A stretch of DNA of 64,000 bases. Origin: an uncultured Christensenella sp. (GTDB taxonomy: Bacteria > Bacillota > Clostridia > Christensenellales > Borkfalkiaceae). The stretch lies in contig CAJUEO010000002.1 in NCBI GenBank assembly GCA_910585685.1, forward strand, positions 1-64,000. The letters are read 5' to 3'. Below, piece after piece: positions 1 to 6,804 of the stretch. The position numbers were made by a program, and so were the translations under genes. The notes beneath the pieces were generated by a model, which saw only the letters and a list, made by a program, of their open reading frames with translations, was not told where the DNA came from and ran no database searches. Numbering within the stretch: position 1 is the stretch's first letter; every line of letters begins with the position of its first letter.

Positions 1-155
1 GCTCATCGATATTTGCATAGAGGTGCAAAGACCGAAGGCTGAAAAAGCTATAGCGGATGAGCATGCTCGGGCTGAAAAAGCAAGCAACCGTCCAAAAATA
101 TGCATAAACGAGCTAAACGACTGTCCAAAAATATGCATAGGAGGGTTGAGAACGG
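1..155 (+). repeat. Imperfect 33-bp-period repeats upstream of the SGNH gene
   Basis: A 12-bp word (GGCTGAAAAAGC) occurs at 37-48 and 70-81. A 17-bp word (GTCCAAAAATATGCATA) occurs at 90-106 and 123-139. Each pair is offset by exactly 33 bp, which is 11 codons. A related ATTTGCATAGAGG lies near 11-23. The frame of the downstream gene is open through the whole stretch to the window edge and encodes repeated P-K-I-C-I peptides, so this may be the tail of a repetitive upstream coding region or a non-coding repeat array. Confidence 0.6.
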
Positions 156-160
156 AGAAT

Positions 161-838
161 ATGCCGAAATATAAGGTTTCAATCGTTGGCGATTCGATAT
201 CCACATACGAGGGATTTAATCCGTATGGCTACCCTGTGTATTACAAGGAAGACATGGCATACGATAATGAAATCAATAGCGTTGATGACACGTGGTGGAA
301 ACAGGTTATTGACAGCTTGGGTGGAGAGCTGTGTATCAATAATTCATTCTCTGGAAGTTTGGTTACTGGTGCGTTCGAGCCGTCTGCTTGCTCAAAAGAG
401 AGATGTTCAAATCTGCACGATGATATTGCCCCGGATATCATTCTCATTTACATAGGAACTAACGACCGTGGGTATGAAGTGAACCTTGGGTTGGATAACT
501 CAGATGACACGATGGGGTTTTATGGGGCATATCGCACCATGCTGAAACAGATAAAAAACAATTATCCTTTGGCTAAAATCGTGTGTGGTACGTTGCTGAT
601 GGGGAGGTTGCAAGCAGGACGAAATCTTGCCTACGATCGCTTTATGAAAGAGGACACACGGTATAACGGTGTGATAAGGTTGGCAGCAAAAGAGGAAGGC
701 TGCTTACTGGCAGATATTGCATTGGCGGATGAGCGGTACGAAACATTGGACTATTGCCACCCGACAAAAAACGGTCATAAAGAAATAGCAAAACTTTGGT
801 TGGCTGAATTAAAGAAATTGCTAACCGAGGAAAACTGA
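161..838 (+). CDS. SGNH/GDSL-family hydrolase
   Basis: A 225-residue SGNH (GDSL-like) esterase/lipase of the kind that deacylates sugars, lipids or other small esters. Block I is V-G-D-S-I-S at residues 9-14 and supplies the nucleophile Ser12. The glycine/asparagine block G-T-N-D is present, and the catalytic dyad D-Y-C-H-P lies near the C-terminus. There is no signal peptide, so it is probably cytoplasmic. I start at ATG 161, where the conserved first beta strand begins. A GTG at 23 in the same frame would add 46 residues of repeat-derived sequence (P-K-I-C-I twice) that do not belong to the fold. A GGAG lies 3 bases and an AGGAGGG 15 bases before the ATG, neither ideal. The substrate cannot be inferred, and the neighbours are accessory genes. 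Confidence 0.8.
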   Translation: MPKYKVSIVGDSISTYEGFNPYGYPVYYKEDMAYDNEINSVDDTWWKQVIDSLGGELCINNSFSGSLVTGAFEPSACSKERCSNLHDDIAPDIILIYIGTNDRGYEVNLGLDNSDDTMGFYGAYRTMLKQIKNNYPLAKIVCGTLLMGRLQAGRNLAYDRFMKEDTRYNGVIRLAAKEEGCLLADIALADERYETLDYCHPTKNGHKEIAKLWLAELKKLLTEEN

Positions 839-880
839 ACAAGACTGAAGATGACTTCATCAAGATTATAGAGGTTAACT

Positions 881-1288
881 ATGGACAATAAGTATAATTC
901 ACTTTACGGGGAACTTCAAAGGCTGTTAGATTCAAGACCAGTGAGCCCCCAAGAGATAGCAGATTACGTGCAATTCATTGAATCATACAGCATGGAGATG
1001 AATGCCTTTATTGCAATAGTTAACTATTGCGTAGCACTAAAAGGTTCGAACATTAAGCCACCGTACATTTTAAAGGTCGCAAAATGCTTTGCCCAAGAAG
1101 GTGCTTTAACAGCTGAACAAGTTGAAAAAAAATTGATTGCGAAACCGAATGAGGCGAACAGTCCAAAGGAAGAATCACTTTCGCAGGAAGATTATTTAAT
1201 CAAATTATACAGAAAGCTCAATTCCAAACAAAAGGGATACGTCATCGATATGGTCAAGGGGCTTATTACCTCGTCGGACAATAAATAG
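881..1288 (+). CDS. Free-standing DnaD-like domain protein
   Basis: A 135-residue protein. Residues about 20-86 align without gaps to residues about 124-189 of the large DnaD-type protein encoded at 3797-5515, with roughly half the positions identical, including I-x-N-Y-C-V and K-V-A-K-x-F-A-x-E-G-A. Such helical DnaD/DnaB2 domains bind DNA or helicase-loading partners. After a short linker, the C-terminus (Y-R-K-L-N-S-K-Q-K) resembles the tails of small HTH regulators. The N-terminal winged-helix region and the C-terminal cysteine motif of the large paralogue are both missing. ATG 881 has GAGG 7 bases upstream. It follows the esterase gene by 42 bases. Its function is unknown; it may be a domain-level duplicate from a mobile element or a small modulator of replication initiation. 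Confidence 0.65.
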   Translation: MDNKYNSLYGELQRLLDSRPVSPQEIADYVQFIESYSMEMNAFIAIVNYCVALKGSNIKPPYILKVAKCFAQEGALTAEQVEKKLIAKPNEANSPKEESLSQEDYLIKLYRKLNSKQKGYVIDMVKGLITSSDNK

Positions 1289-1363
1289 CGAATAGTCGTG
1301 TGGCAAGGATGCAAGCGAATAGCTAAGTGTGTACTCTTGAAGGATGCTGAGCAAAAAATAAGA

Positions 1364-1397
1364 TTGCAACCTTGCGTGGGTATCGGTAAGGTTGCAA
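1364..1397. repeat. Perfect 10-bp inverted repeat
   Basis: TTGCAACCTT at 1364-1373 and AAGGTTGCAA at 1388-1397 are perfect reverse complements around a 14-base loop. No T-run follows, so it is not a standard terminator. It lies between the DnaD-like gene and a terminator-like hairpin at 1423, next to a gene with a disrupted 3' end. Confidence 0.6.
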
Positions 1398-1419
1398 CCA
1401 TCAATGTAATCTTGAATTC

Positions 1420-1743
1420 TTAAAATCTCACCTCTGCGGGGGTGGGATTTTTTTGGTATGTTTGAAAAAGGGGAGTTTTGGTCAACTGCCTATCAAAACA
1501 CCCCCTAAAAAGGGGAGTTTCGGTCAACACACGCAAGTATTCAATTGAAATGTTGAAAAAATCCGCTATTTTAATTAATGACGGTGTTTTTGGAATAATT
1601 CCATAATTGTAAGCGTTTGAGTATGTTGTATTGCTTATACCGATAATTTTTGCTCGTTTTGATTTACCTTTTTCTATCATTTCATTTGTTAGTTCAACAA
1701 ACCTGTCTTGAAACTTTTTTGATATTGCCATAAATAATACCAT
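1420..1743 (-). CDS. Truncated HTH (XRE-like) regulator with altered C-terminus
   Basis: Residues about 5-70 match the first half of the double-HTH proteins at 1785-2276, 38567-39043 and 39062-39511, including Y-G-I-I-P, L-I-K-I-A-D and N-I-S-I-E-Y-L. Where the paralogues continue into a second HTH ending in Y-L-L-G-R-T-D, this one switches to sequence encoded by two near-identical 22-base words (see the repeat at 1465-1528) and then by the terminator hairpin. The second HTH is absent. Start may be ATG 1743 or ATG 1731, neither with a clear ribosome binding site. It lies 41 bases downstream of the intact paralogue on the same strand. It is probably a decaying copy truncated by a repeat insertion, although the first DNA-binding domain could still fold. 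Confidence 0.55.
   Translation of the reverse strand: MVLFMAISKKFQDRFVELTNEMIEKGKSKRAKIIGISNTTYSNAYNYGIIPKTPSLIKIADFFNISIEYLRVLTETPLFRGCFDRQLTKTPLFQTYQKNPTPAEVRF
1423..1454 (+). terminator. Rho-independent terminator
   Basis: A 10-bp stem (AAATCTCACC at 1423-1432 with GGTGGGATTT at 1441-1450, one G-T pair) with an 8-base loop is followed by more T residues to 1454. It would end transcripts of the 161-1288 genes. It also overlaps the 3' end of the truncated HTH gene on the other strand, whose last codons come from this hairpin. Confidence 0.65.
1465..1528. repeat. Pair of 22-bp direct repeats inside the truncated HTH gene
   Basis: AAAAAGGGGAGTTTTGGTCAAC lies at 1465-1486, and the same word with one change (T to C at its 15th base) lies at 1507-1528. 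The offset is 42 bp, which keeps the reading frame of the reverse-strand gene and gives two T-P-L-F peptides. A C5 run just before the second copy can pair with its G4. Confidence 0.7.
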
Positions 1744-1784
1744 TTCTTTTTTTGTATTGATTAGACAATAAAGTGCCTAATTTT

Positions 1785-2276
1785 TTAATTATACGGCGTT
1801 CTGTCGTCAGTTCTGCCAAGCAAGTAATCAATAGAAACTTTAAAATATTTTGCTAATGGTTTTATATACTCGAGAGAAGGTAAACTGCCTGTTCTAATCC
1901 ATTCATAAATTGAATTATAAGCAAAAGGCATTTTATTGGAAATAGATGAATATTTTTCTCCGCGCTCATTTGCTAATTGTTCTAATCTAATGTGAAAAGT
2001 AGTTGGATTTTCAGACATATAAAATTCAGTATTATCTGTTTCACCTAAAAGATAAGTTATTGAAATATTAACTTTATTTGCAATTTTAATTAAAATTTTT
2101 AAACTTGGAATTATTCCATATTTTGTTGCCCGAATTATTACTTCTTTGCTTACTCCAACAAATTTATGGAAATCTTTCTTTTCGCAATCTTGTTCGTCAA
2201 TTATTTGTTTGATTCTATTTTGAAATTTTTCAGAAATGTTATTGAAATTTTCTGGATTTTTAGCCATATCAACCAT
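1785..2276 (-). CDS. Double helix-turn-helix transcriptional regulator
   Basis: A 163-residue protein with two similar XRE-like HTH modules, at residues about 15-80 and 92-158. Each ends in a Y-L-L-G-x-T-D type motif (L-L-G-E-T-D-N, then L-L-G-R-T-D-D). A Y-G-I-I-P-S-L segment marks module 1 and L-P-S-L-E-Y module 2. Two modules in one chain suggest binding to a long palindrome as a monomer, or to paired sites as a dimer. The gene is transcribed away from the SLOG gene at 2392. The shared 115-base gap holds two 26-bp palindromes, so autoregulation with control of the divergent gene is likely (inference). Three paralogues are present in this window. Confidence 0.75.
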   Translation of the reverse strand: MVDMAKNPENFNNISEKFQNRIKQIIDEQDCEKKDFHKFVGVSKEVIIRATKYGIIPSLKILIKIANKVNISITYLLGETDNTEFYMSENPTTFHIRLEQLANERGEKYSSISNKMPFAYNSIYEWIRTGSLPSLEYIKPLAKYFKVSIDYLLGRTDDRTPYN

Positions 2277-2334
2277 ACTATAAGGAAAATTTATTAGTCA
2301 AAAATCTATAATTATGACTAAGTTTATAGTATGG
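2273..2334. promoter_or_regulatory. Outer inverted repeat covering the HTH gene start
   Basis: CCATACTATAA at 2273-2283 and TTATAGTATGG at 2324-2334 are perfect reverse complements. They enclose the first 26-bp palindrome and include the start codon of the reverse-strand HTH gene. In RNA this would fold into a long hairpin that hides the start codon; in DNA it may be an extra operator half-site pair. Confidence 0.5.
2295..2320. promoter_or_regulatory. Candidate operator, copy 1 (26-bp dyad)
   Basis: The ends are TAGTCA and TGACTA, with a 14-base interior (AAAATCTATAATTA). It has the same length, ends and central CTRTAAT word as the copy at 2352-2377, and the two lie 57 bp apart centre to centre. 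The location between divergent genes, one of them a regulator, supports an operator role. Confidence 0.6.
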
Positions 2335-2351
2335 TAATTATTTGTCTTATA

Positions 2352-2377
2352 TAGTCAATATTCTGTAATATTGACTA
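2352..2377. promoter_or_regulatory. Candidate operator, copy 2 (26-bp dyad)
   Basis: TAGTCAATATT at 2352-2362 and AATATTGACTA at 2367-2377 are perfect 11-bp reverse complements around CTGT. It sits just upstream of the SLOG gene start at 2392 and is close to copy 1 in sequence. A role as a transcribed hairpin is less likely because no T-run follows directly. Confidence 0.65.
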
Positions 2378-2391
2378 AAAAATTATTGATT

Positions 2392-2856
2392 ATGAAATCC
2401 TGTGCTTTTTTCGGACATAGCAAAATGAATTTGCAGCCATATAGAGAAAAACTATTGAATATTATTATTGACCTGATAGAAAACAATGGTGTAACGCAGT
2501 TTTATTCAGGTTTTCGCGGCGATTTTGATAGATATTGCTGCAATTTAATAAACGAGTTAAAACATATCTATCCGCAAATAAAGATGACTTTGGTATTGTC
2601 ATATATTCCTGAACAAAAAAAAGACCCGGATTATAATTTCAGTTTACCTAAATGTTTTGACGATAGTGTATATCTTTTGGAAAGAAAAGTACCAAAGCGA
2701 TTGGCAATTATCGAAACCAATAAATGCTTGGTGGATTTAGTTGATTTTGTTGTTGCAGGAGTTATGCTTCACTGCGGTGGTGCTTATATGGCTTGTGAAT
2801 ACGCTTACAAAAGAAAAAAGCCAATTATAAATATAATTGACGGTTGGGAAATCTAA
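2392..2856 (+). CDS. SLOG-family (YpsA/DUF1273-like) protein
   Basis: A 154-residue Rossmann-like protein of the SLOG superfamily. It begins with the typical strand and loop C-A-F-F-G-H (residues 4-9), has F-Y-S-G-F-R-G-D-F-D in the second conserved block, and ends with C-G-G-A-Y-M-A-C-E-Y-A, the region that in relatives contacts a nucleotide-type ligand. SLOG domains are proposed to bind nucleotide-derived small molecules and occur in stress and conflict systems. I start at ATG 2392 because it precedes the first strand. A TTG at 2371 in frame falls inside the operator palindrome. No Shine-Dalgarno sequence is visible. It is divergent from the double-HTH gene, so the two may form a sensor-regulator pair (inference). 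Confidence 0.7.
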   Translation: MKSCAFFGHSKMNLQPYREKLLNIIIDLIENNGVTQFYSGFRGDFDRYCCNLINELKHIYPQIKMTLVLSYIPEQKKDPDYNFSLPKCFDDSVYLLERKVPKRLAIIETNKCLVDLVDFVVAGVMLHCGGAYMACEYAYKRKKPIINIIDGWEI

Positions 2857-2883
2857 AATAATGTATTTAATAAAGGAGCAAAA

Positions 2884-3765
2884 ATGAAGTACTTTACAAA
2901 AGAATTCTATATATCGGAGTTTTTGTCATACGCAAGTAAAACCGTAAAAAAACGCAAGCGCGCAGCGGTTGCCGACGAACAATTTTTTTTGGAGATGTAC
3001 AAAAAAAATTGCGACCTGTTTTTAAAAAACGAAAATTTAAGCGATTTTTATAAAGACCCTGTCGAGCAACTAAATAGAATAGAACAATATATAAATGCAC
3101 CTGATATTTCAGAAGAGGAAAAAGAGCGCAGACTGTTTTTTAAAGAAACATTTTTAGCGCTAAACGAGGACAGAATCAAACGCGGAAAGGTTTATAAATT
3201 TGATAAAGAGTTGCACGAGCGCAAATTTAACGAAATTTATAAACAGTCGCTTGAATACTATTCTCATTTACCGGCTGAAATTTTAAATAAAATAGCCGAT
3301 ATCCGAGTATTTGCATTGGGATATGCAAGCGAAGGGGTAAAATTGTTGTTGCGCAAGTACTGTAAAAAACTGCGCCGACAGCTCGATAAAATAATAGAAG
3401 AAGCCTTTGCCGAAACCAATAAGGCTGAAGATTTGCTTTCTACGCGCCTCGAACTCAACGATTGCGATAATTTGCTGATTACAAAAATGAATAAAAAAGA
3501 CGGGGACGTCTATTTATCGGTCGATAATAAAAATTGGTTGATTATCAAAAATGCAAATATATTGGAAGGGGCGGACGGAATTATTCACTTTTGTAATTTA
3601 GAGTTACCTAATTGTGCCGAAAGCCGCATTATAGCTGCCGAATTGCACCGCGAGAACGACAAGTTTGAATTGCATTTTTTGGTGGGAAACTATAACGAAA
3701 TAGAACAAGTGGAGTTTTGGTATTTGACAATACTGGGTGATGATATACAAATAGTTGACGATTAA
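2884..3765 (+). CDS. DUF4085-like protein
   Basis: A 293-residue, mostly helical, highly charged protein. The opening M-K-Y-F-T-K-E-F-Y and overall length resemble the DUF4085 family of Firmicutes, whose function is unknown. The N-terminal part is rich in Lys and Glu. The C-terminal third (from about residue 195) looks like a beta-rich domain with D-G-D-V-Y-L-S-V-D and E-Q-V-E-F-W-Y. There is no signal peptide or membrane segment. ATG 2884 has AAGGAG 6 bases upstream. It follows the SLOG gene by 27 bases on the same strand and could share its transcript. The family call rests on memory of the N-terminal motif only. Confidence 0.55.
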   Translation: MKYFTKEFYISEFLSYASKTVKKRKRAAVADEQFFLEMYKKNCDLFLKNENLSDFYKDPVEQLNRIEQYINAPDISEEEKERRLFFKETFLALNEDRIKRGKVYKFDKELHERKFNEIYKQSLEYYSHLPAEILNKIADIRVFALGYASEGVKLLLRKYCKKLRRQLDKIIEEAFAETNKAEDLLSTRLELNDCDNLLITKMNKKDGDVYLSVDNKNWLIIKNANILEGADGIIHFCNLELPNCAESRIIAAELHRENDKFELHFLVGNYNEIEQVEFWYLTILGDDIQIVDD

Positions 3766-3798
3766 AAGAGCAACGGATTTAAGTCCGTTGCTCTTTTT
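3764..3798. terminator. Bidirectional terminator
   Basis: A 14-bp perfect stem (AAAAGAGCAACGGA at 3764-3777 with its complement at 3784-3797) and 6-base loop, with A and T runs at the two ends. It ends the DUF4085-like gene and the convergent DnaD-type gene, whose stop lies inside it. Confidence 0.85.
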
Positions 3799-5515
3799 AT
3801 TTTAAAGAATCTATAAACTTTTTCATACAAACGCAGGGCTTTCCGAAGCTGTCATAGCCCGTATCTTTGCAAATTTCGCAAGCGTATTTAGGGGTAAAGT
3901 CGGCTTTGTCTATGCAAAGTTCAGAAAGTCGTTTATCCCCCAAAATTTCAAGTTCGGATATGTTTTTAACTATTTCGGAAGCTTTTTTTCTGTCCGAAAG
4001 CTCGGCAAAGGCAAGCTCTATCGAAAGTTGGTTGAGCTTCTTTTTTATATCTCCGTAAACCTTGTCGCTTGTGGCGTTTGTCAGCGCAGTTTCGGCGCGT
4101 TGCTCGGCTAAGTTCCTCAAATCGGAATAGTGGCGCTCTATAAGCGACTGTAATTCACGGCTCGAAGTGTTGTTTACGGATTTGTTGACGGTGGAGGTCT
4201 GCTGTTCGATTTTATCCTTTGTATAAACGTTTTCGGCTTTCCAGGCGGAAAGTACGCCGTTCATATATGCCGTGGGGTTAGATTTTCCTGCCGAAAGCTT
4301 AGCCGCCTCAAACAGCATTTCGTCTGAAAAATTCCAGCTACGCCATTTTGCAAGGCTCTCTCTGTCCCAGGGCAAAACTTTTCTGTTCAAGCCCATCACG
4401 GAAAGTAACTCTTTCAAAAATTTTTCTTGCGAAGTTAGCGTTTCAAGGTGTTCTGCAACGCTCTTTTCGGCAACAATGCCGCTGTTATACAGCTTTAATA
4501 CAAACGTGTGCATATCTTCAAACGAGTTCATTCTCTGTCTGAAACAATAGTTGGAAATCTTTTTAAGGCTTTCAAACTCGAAGCCGAAGTTGCACCAGGG
4601 GTTGACGTAGTTTTCGACGTAAGGCGCGGAATTTTGCATATATACGCCCAAATTTTTGGCAATTTCCAGCGTAAGCGAATATATCGAGTTCTTGTTTTTG
4701 CAGTAGTCGTCAATTTCTTTGACGTCGAATTTTCTGTTTTTGTACAGCTCTTCGAGCGCTAAATCGATTTTTTCGCAGGTCTTTGCCTTAAAAAGTTTAG
4801 CGCAGGTTATAATTGCGTTATCCTCGAATCCAAGCTGTGCCGTCCATTTTTTGTAAAGCTTGTCGTCGTCGAGGTCGGGCTGTTTCTTTATGCCAAGCGC
4901 GTTGAACAGTGCGATTAGCGCAGGAGTTGAAGAGGTGTAAGCCGCAAGCTTTTCGTCAACTTTTTTTGCCGTCGTCGCGCCTTCTTCGGCAAAACTTTTG
5001 GCAACCTTGCGTATGTATTGCAGTCTGATTTTATCTCCGTGCAAATTGACGCAGTAATTTATAATCATAATCAGCGCGTTTTGCTCGAAACCGTAGTCCT
5101 CCAACAGCGAAAAATATTCCATAAACTCGTTGGAAGAAATCATTCTGCCCTTTAAAATGCTTTGCACGGTCTTTGTAAAGTCCGAATATTTTTCGGGCTT
5201 GAATTTTTTCGGCGTGCCGCTTGTATTTTCCGCTTCAAGAAGTTTAATTTCAAATGGCGCACGCGAAATTATCGAAACAAGCTCGAATTCTTCGAGGTAG
5301 TCGAAATATTCCTTAGCCTTATCTTCGGTTATTGAAAATGTTTGCGCAAGGTCGGCAACCGAATATGCCGAACCGCTTTGGTATAAAAACAGCGAATACA
5401 GATAAATTTTAACTGCAATCGGGTCCAAAACGGGCAAATATTTAATTATAAATCTGTTTTCTACGCTCGTAGTAGACTTTTTTATAAGCCCGTCCGAAAC
5501 CGAAATAAACGGCAT
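3797..5515 (-). CDS. DnaD-domain replication initiation protein with C-terminal Cys motif
   Basis: A 572-residue protein in the DnaD/DnaB (Firmicutes helicase-loading) group. Residues about 1-110 look like a winged-helix N-terminal domain (A-V-K-I-Y-L-Y-S-L-F-L, then a T-F-S-I-T recognition segment). Residues about 118-190 are a DnaD-like helical domain. Further helical repeats follow to about 430, with W-x-x-W-x-F-S near 405. The C-terminus carries C-E-I-C-K-D-T-G-Y and C-V-C-M-K-K, a four-cysteine pattern like the N-terminal zinc-binding segment of DnaI/DnaC-type helicase loaders. It probably helps load DnaB at oriC or restart sites. ATG 5515 has AGGAG 10 bases upstream. No dnaC/dnaI ATPase is adjacent, which is unusual for such genes in Clostridia. 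Confidence 0.75.
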   Translation of the reverse strand: MPFISVSDGLIKKSTTSVENRFIIKYLPVLDPIAVKIYLYSLFLYQSGSAYSVADLAQTFSITEDKAKEYFDYLEEFELVSIISRAPFEIKLLEAENTSGTPKKFKPEKYSDFTKTVQSILKGRMISSNEFMEYFSLLEDYGFEQNALIMIINYCVNLHGDKIRLQYIRKVAKSFAEEGATTAKKVDEKLAAYTSSTPALIALFNALGIKKQPDLDDDKLYKKWTAQLGFEDNAIITCAKLFKAKTCEKIDLALEELYKNRKFDVKEIDDYCKNKNSIYSLTLEIAKNLGVYMQNSAPYVENYVNPWCNFGFEFESLKKISNYCFRQRMNSFEDMHTFVLKLYNSGIVAEKSVAEHLETLTSQEKFLKELLSVMGLNRKVLPWDRESLAKWRSWNFSDEMLFEAAKLSAGKSNPTAYMNGVLSAWKAENVYTKDKIEQQTSTVNKSVNNTSSRELQSLIERHYSDLRNLAEQRAETALTNATSDKVYGDIKKKLNQLSIELAFAELSDRKKASEIVKNISELEILGDKRLSELCIDKADFTPKYACEICKDTGYDSFGKPCVCMKKFIDSLK

Positions 5516-5538
5516 TTTTACTAAACTCCTGTTTTCGC

Positions 5539-5567
5539 TTGATTTATTGCTTAAAATGAACTATAAT
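5539..5567 (+). promoter_or_regulatory. Promoter for sbcD
   Basis: TTGATT at 5539-5544 and TATAAT at 5562-5567 with a 17-base spacer. The first gene downstream is sbcD at 5656. A second TATAAT lies at 5627-5632 without a clear -35. Confidence 0.6.
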
Positions 5568-5587
5568 CTTATTTAGCGGATGTTATC

Positions 5588-5616
5588 ATTATAACTGCAA
5601 ACCGCAAAAAAAGCAA
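5588..5616 (-). promoter_or_regulatory. Promoter for the DnaD-type gene
   Basis: On the reverse strand TTGCTT (5616-5611) and TATAAT (5593-5588) are separated by 17 bases, facing the gene that starts at 5515. It sits just downstream of the divergent sbcD promoter. Confidence 0.55.
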
Positions 5617-5655
5617 TACCAATCACTATAATTTATCACTTTTTTTAAACGGCTA

Positions 5656-6804
5656 ATGAGAATTTTACACACTTCCGATTTGCATATCGGCAAAAAACTT
5701 ATGGGCAGAGAGCGCTACGGTGAGTTCAGGGCGGTTTTTTTTGAGCTTGCCGATATCTGTCTGCGTGAAAGTGTTGAGCTTGTTCTCATAGCCGGGGACA
5801 TTTTCGACACATATACGCCCTCGTCCGAAGCCGAAGAAATATTTTATAGCGGAATAAAGCTATTGTCAAAACATTGCGCCGTACTCGTAATCAGCGGCAA
5901 TCACGACGACTATGTGCGCTTGACGGCGGCGGCAACGCTTGCGGAAGAGCACAACGTCTATATAATAGGCAACAATTTAAAGGCTGTAAATTGCTACAAG
6001 CGCGGTAAAACTTACCCCGTAAACTCTGGTTGCGGTTGGGTTATATTTGAAAATTGCTCAAATGAACAGGTTTATATAAACACTTTGCCCTATCCCAACG
6101 AGGCAAGGTTTAAAGAGGGCAGAACGGACGAAACTTTTTCCGAGAAAATCTCGCGTTGGATTTGCGTGGGTGAAGAAGGCAAAACTAAAAAAATGCCTTC
6201 GATATTTCTCTCGCACATATTTGTTGCCGGCGGAAGCGTCAGCGACAGCGAGCGTGAAATCGACCTCGGCGGCGCGCGTGCCGTGCCTTTGGAGCTATTG
6301 CCTGACTGCGACTATTGCGCGCTCGGGCACCTGCACAAACGCCAGAAACTCGGTAAAAACGCTTACTATTCAGGCGCTCCCTTGCAGTTTTCGTTTGACG
6401 AGTGCGGCACTCAAAAGACGGTAAATATATTTGATTTAACTATAAACGGACTTGAAAATTTCAGACAAGTAGAAATTACAAGCACAAAAAAGCTTATAAG
6501 GCTTCAAACAGACAGCGCGGAAAGCGCAATAGCTCTTTTAAAAAGCAACGCGCAATATTTTGTAGAACTTACTCTCAATCTCGACGCGCCTTTGACGTCG
6601 CAACAAAATTCTTCTCTTCATGAATGTGAAAATTTGCTTTCGTTAAAAATCGAGCTTGTCGGCGCACAGGTCGACGAGCAGCGTACTTCGAATAAAGGCA
6701 AAAGCTCTTCGCAGTTGTTTTCCGATTTTTATAAACTGAGATACGGTTCGGATGTGCCGCAAGAACTTTTGGAGCTGTTTTTGTCGCTCACGGAGGAAGA
6801 ATGA
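5656..6804 (+). CDS. sbcD: Exonuclease SbcCD, D (Mre11-like) nuclease subunit
   Basis: A 382-residue metallophosphoesterase nuclease. With SbcC it opens hairpins and protein-blocked or broken DNA ends. Metal-binding motifs are in order: D8-L-H10, G-D-I-F-D at 47-51, G-N-H-D at 81-84, and G-H-L-H-K-R near residue 221, which is the full Mre11 set. A capping domain of about 120 residues follows, poor in recognisable motifs as usual. The start codon at 5656 has little Shine-Dalgarno sequence. The stop overlaps the sbcC start by 4 bases (ATGA), so translation is coupled and subunit ratios are linked. Confidence 0.95.
   Translation: MRILHTSDLHIGKKLMGRERYGEFRAVFFELADICLRESVELVLIAGDIFDTYTPSSEAEEIFYSGIKLLSKHCAVLVISGNHDDYVRLTAAATLAEEHNVYIIGNNLKAVNCYKRGKTYPVNSGCGWVIFENCSNEQVYINTLPYPNEARFKEGRTDETFSEKISRWICVGEEGKTKKMPSIFLSHIFVAGGSVSDSEREIDLGGARAVPLELLPDCDYCALGHLHKRQKLGKNAYYSGAPLQFSFDECGTQKTVNIFDLTINGLENFRQVEITSTKKLIRLQTDSAESAIALLKSNAQYFVELTLNLDAPLTSQQNSSLHECENLLSLKIELVGAQVDEQRTSNKGKSSSQLFSDFYKLRYGSDVPQELLELFLSLTEEE

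Noticed and set aside
2371..2391. TTG start seven codons earlier for the SLOG gene
   Set aside because: It falls in the right arm of the operator palindrome and has no Shine-Dalgarno sequence; the family motif begins after ATG 2392.
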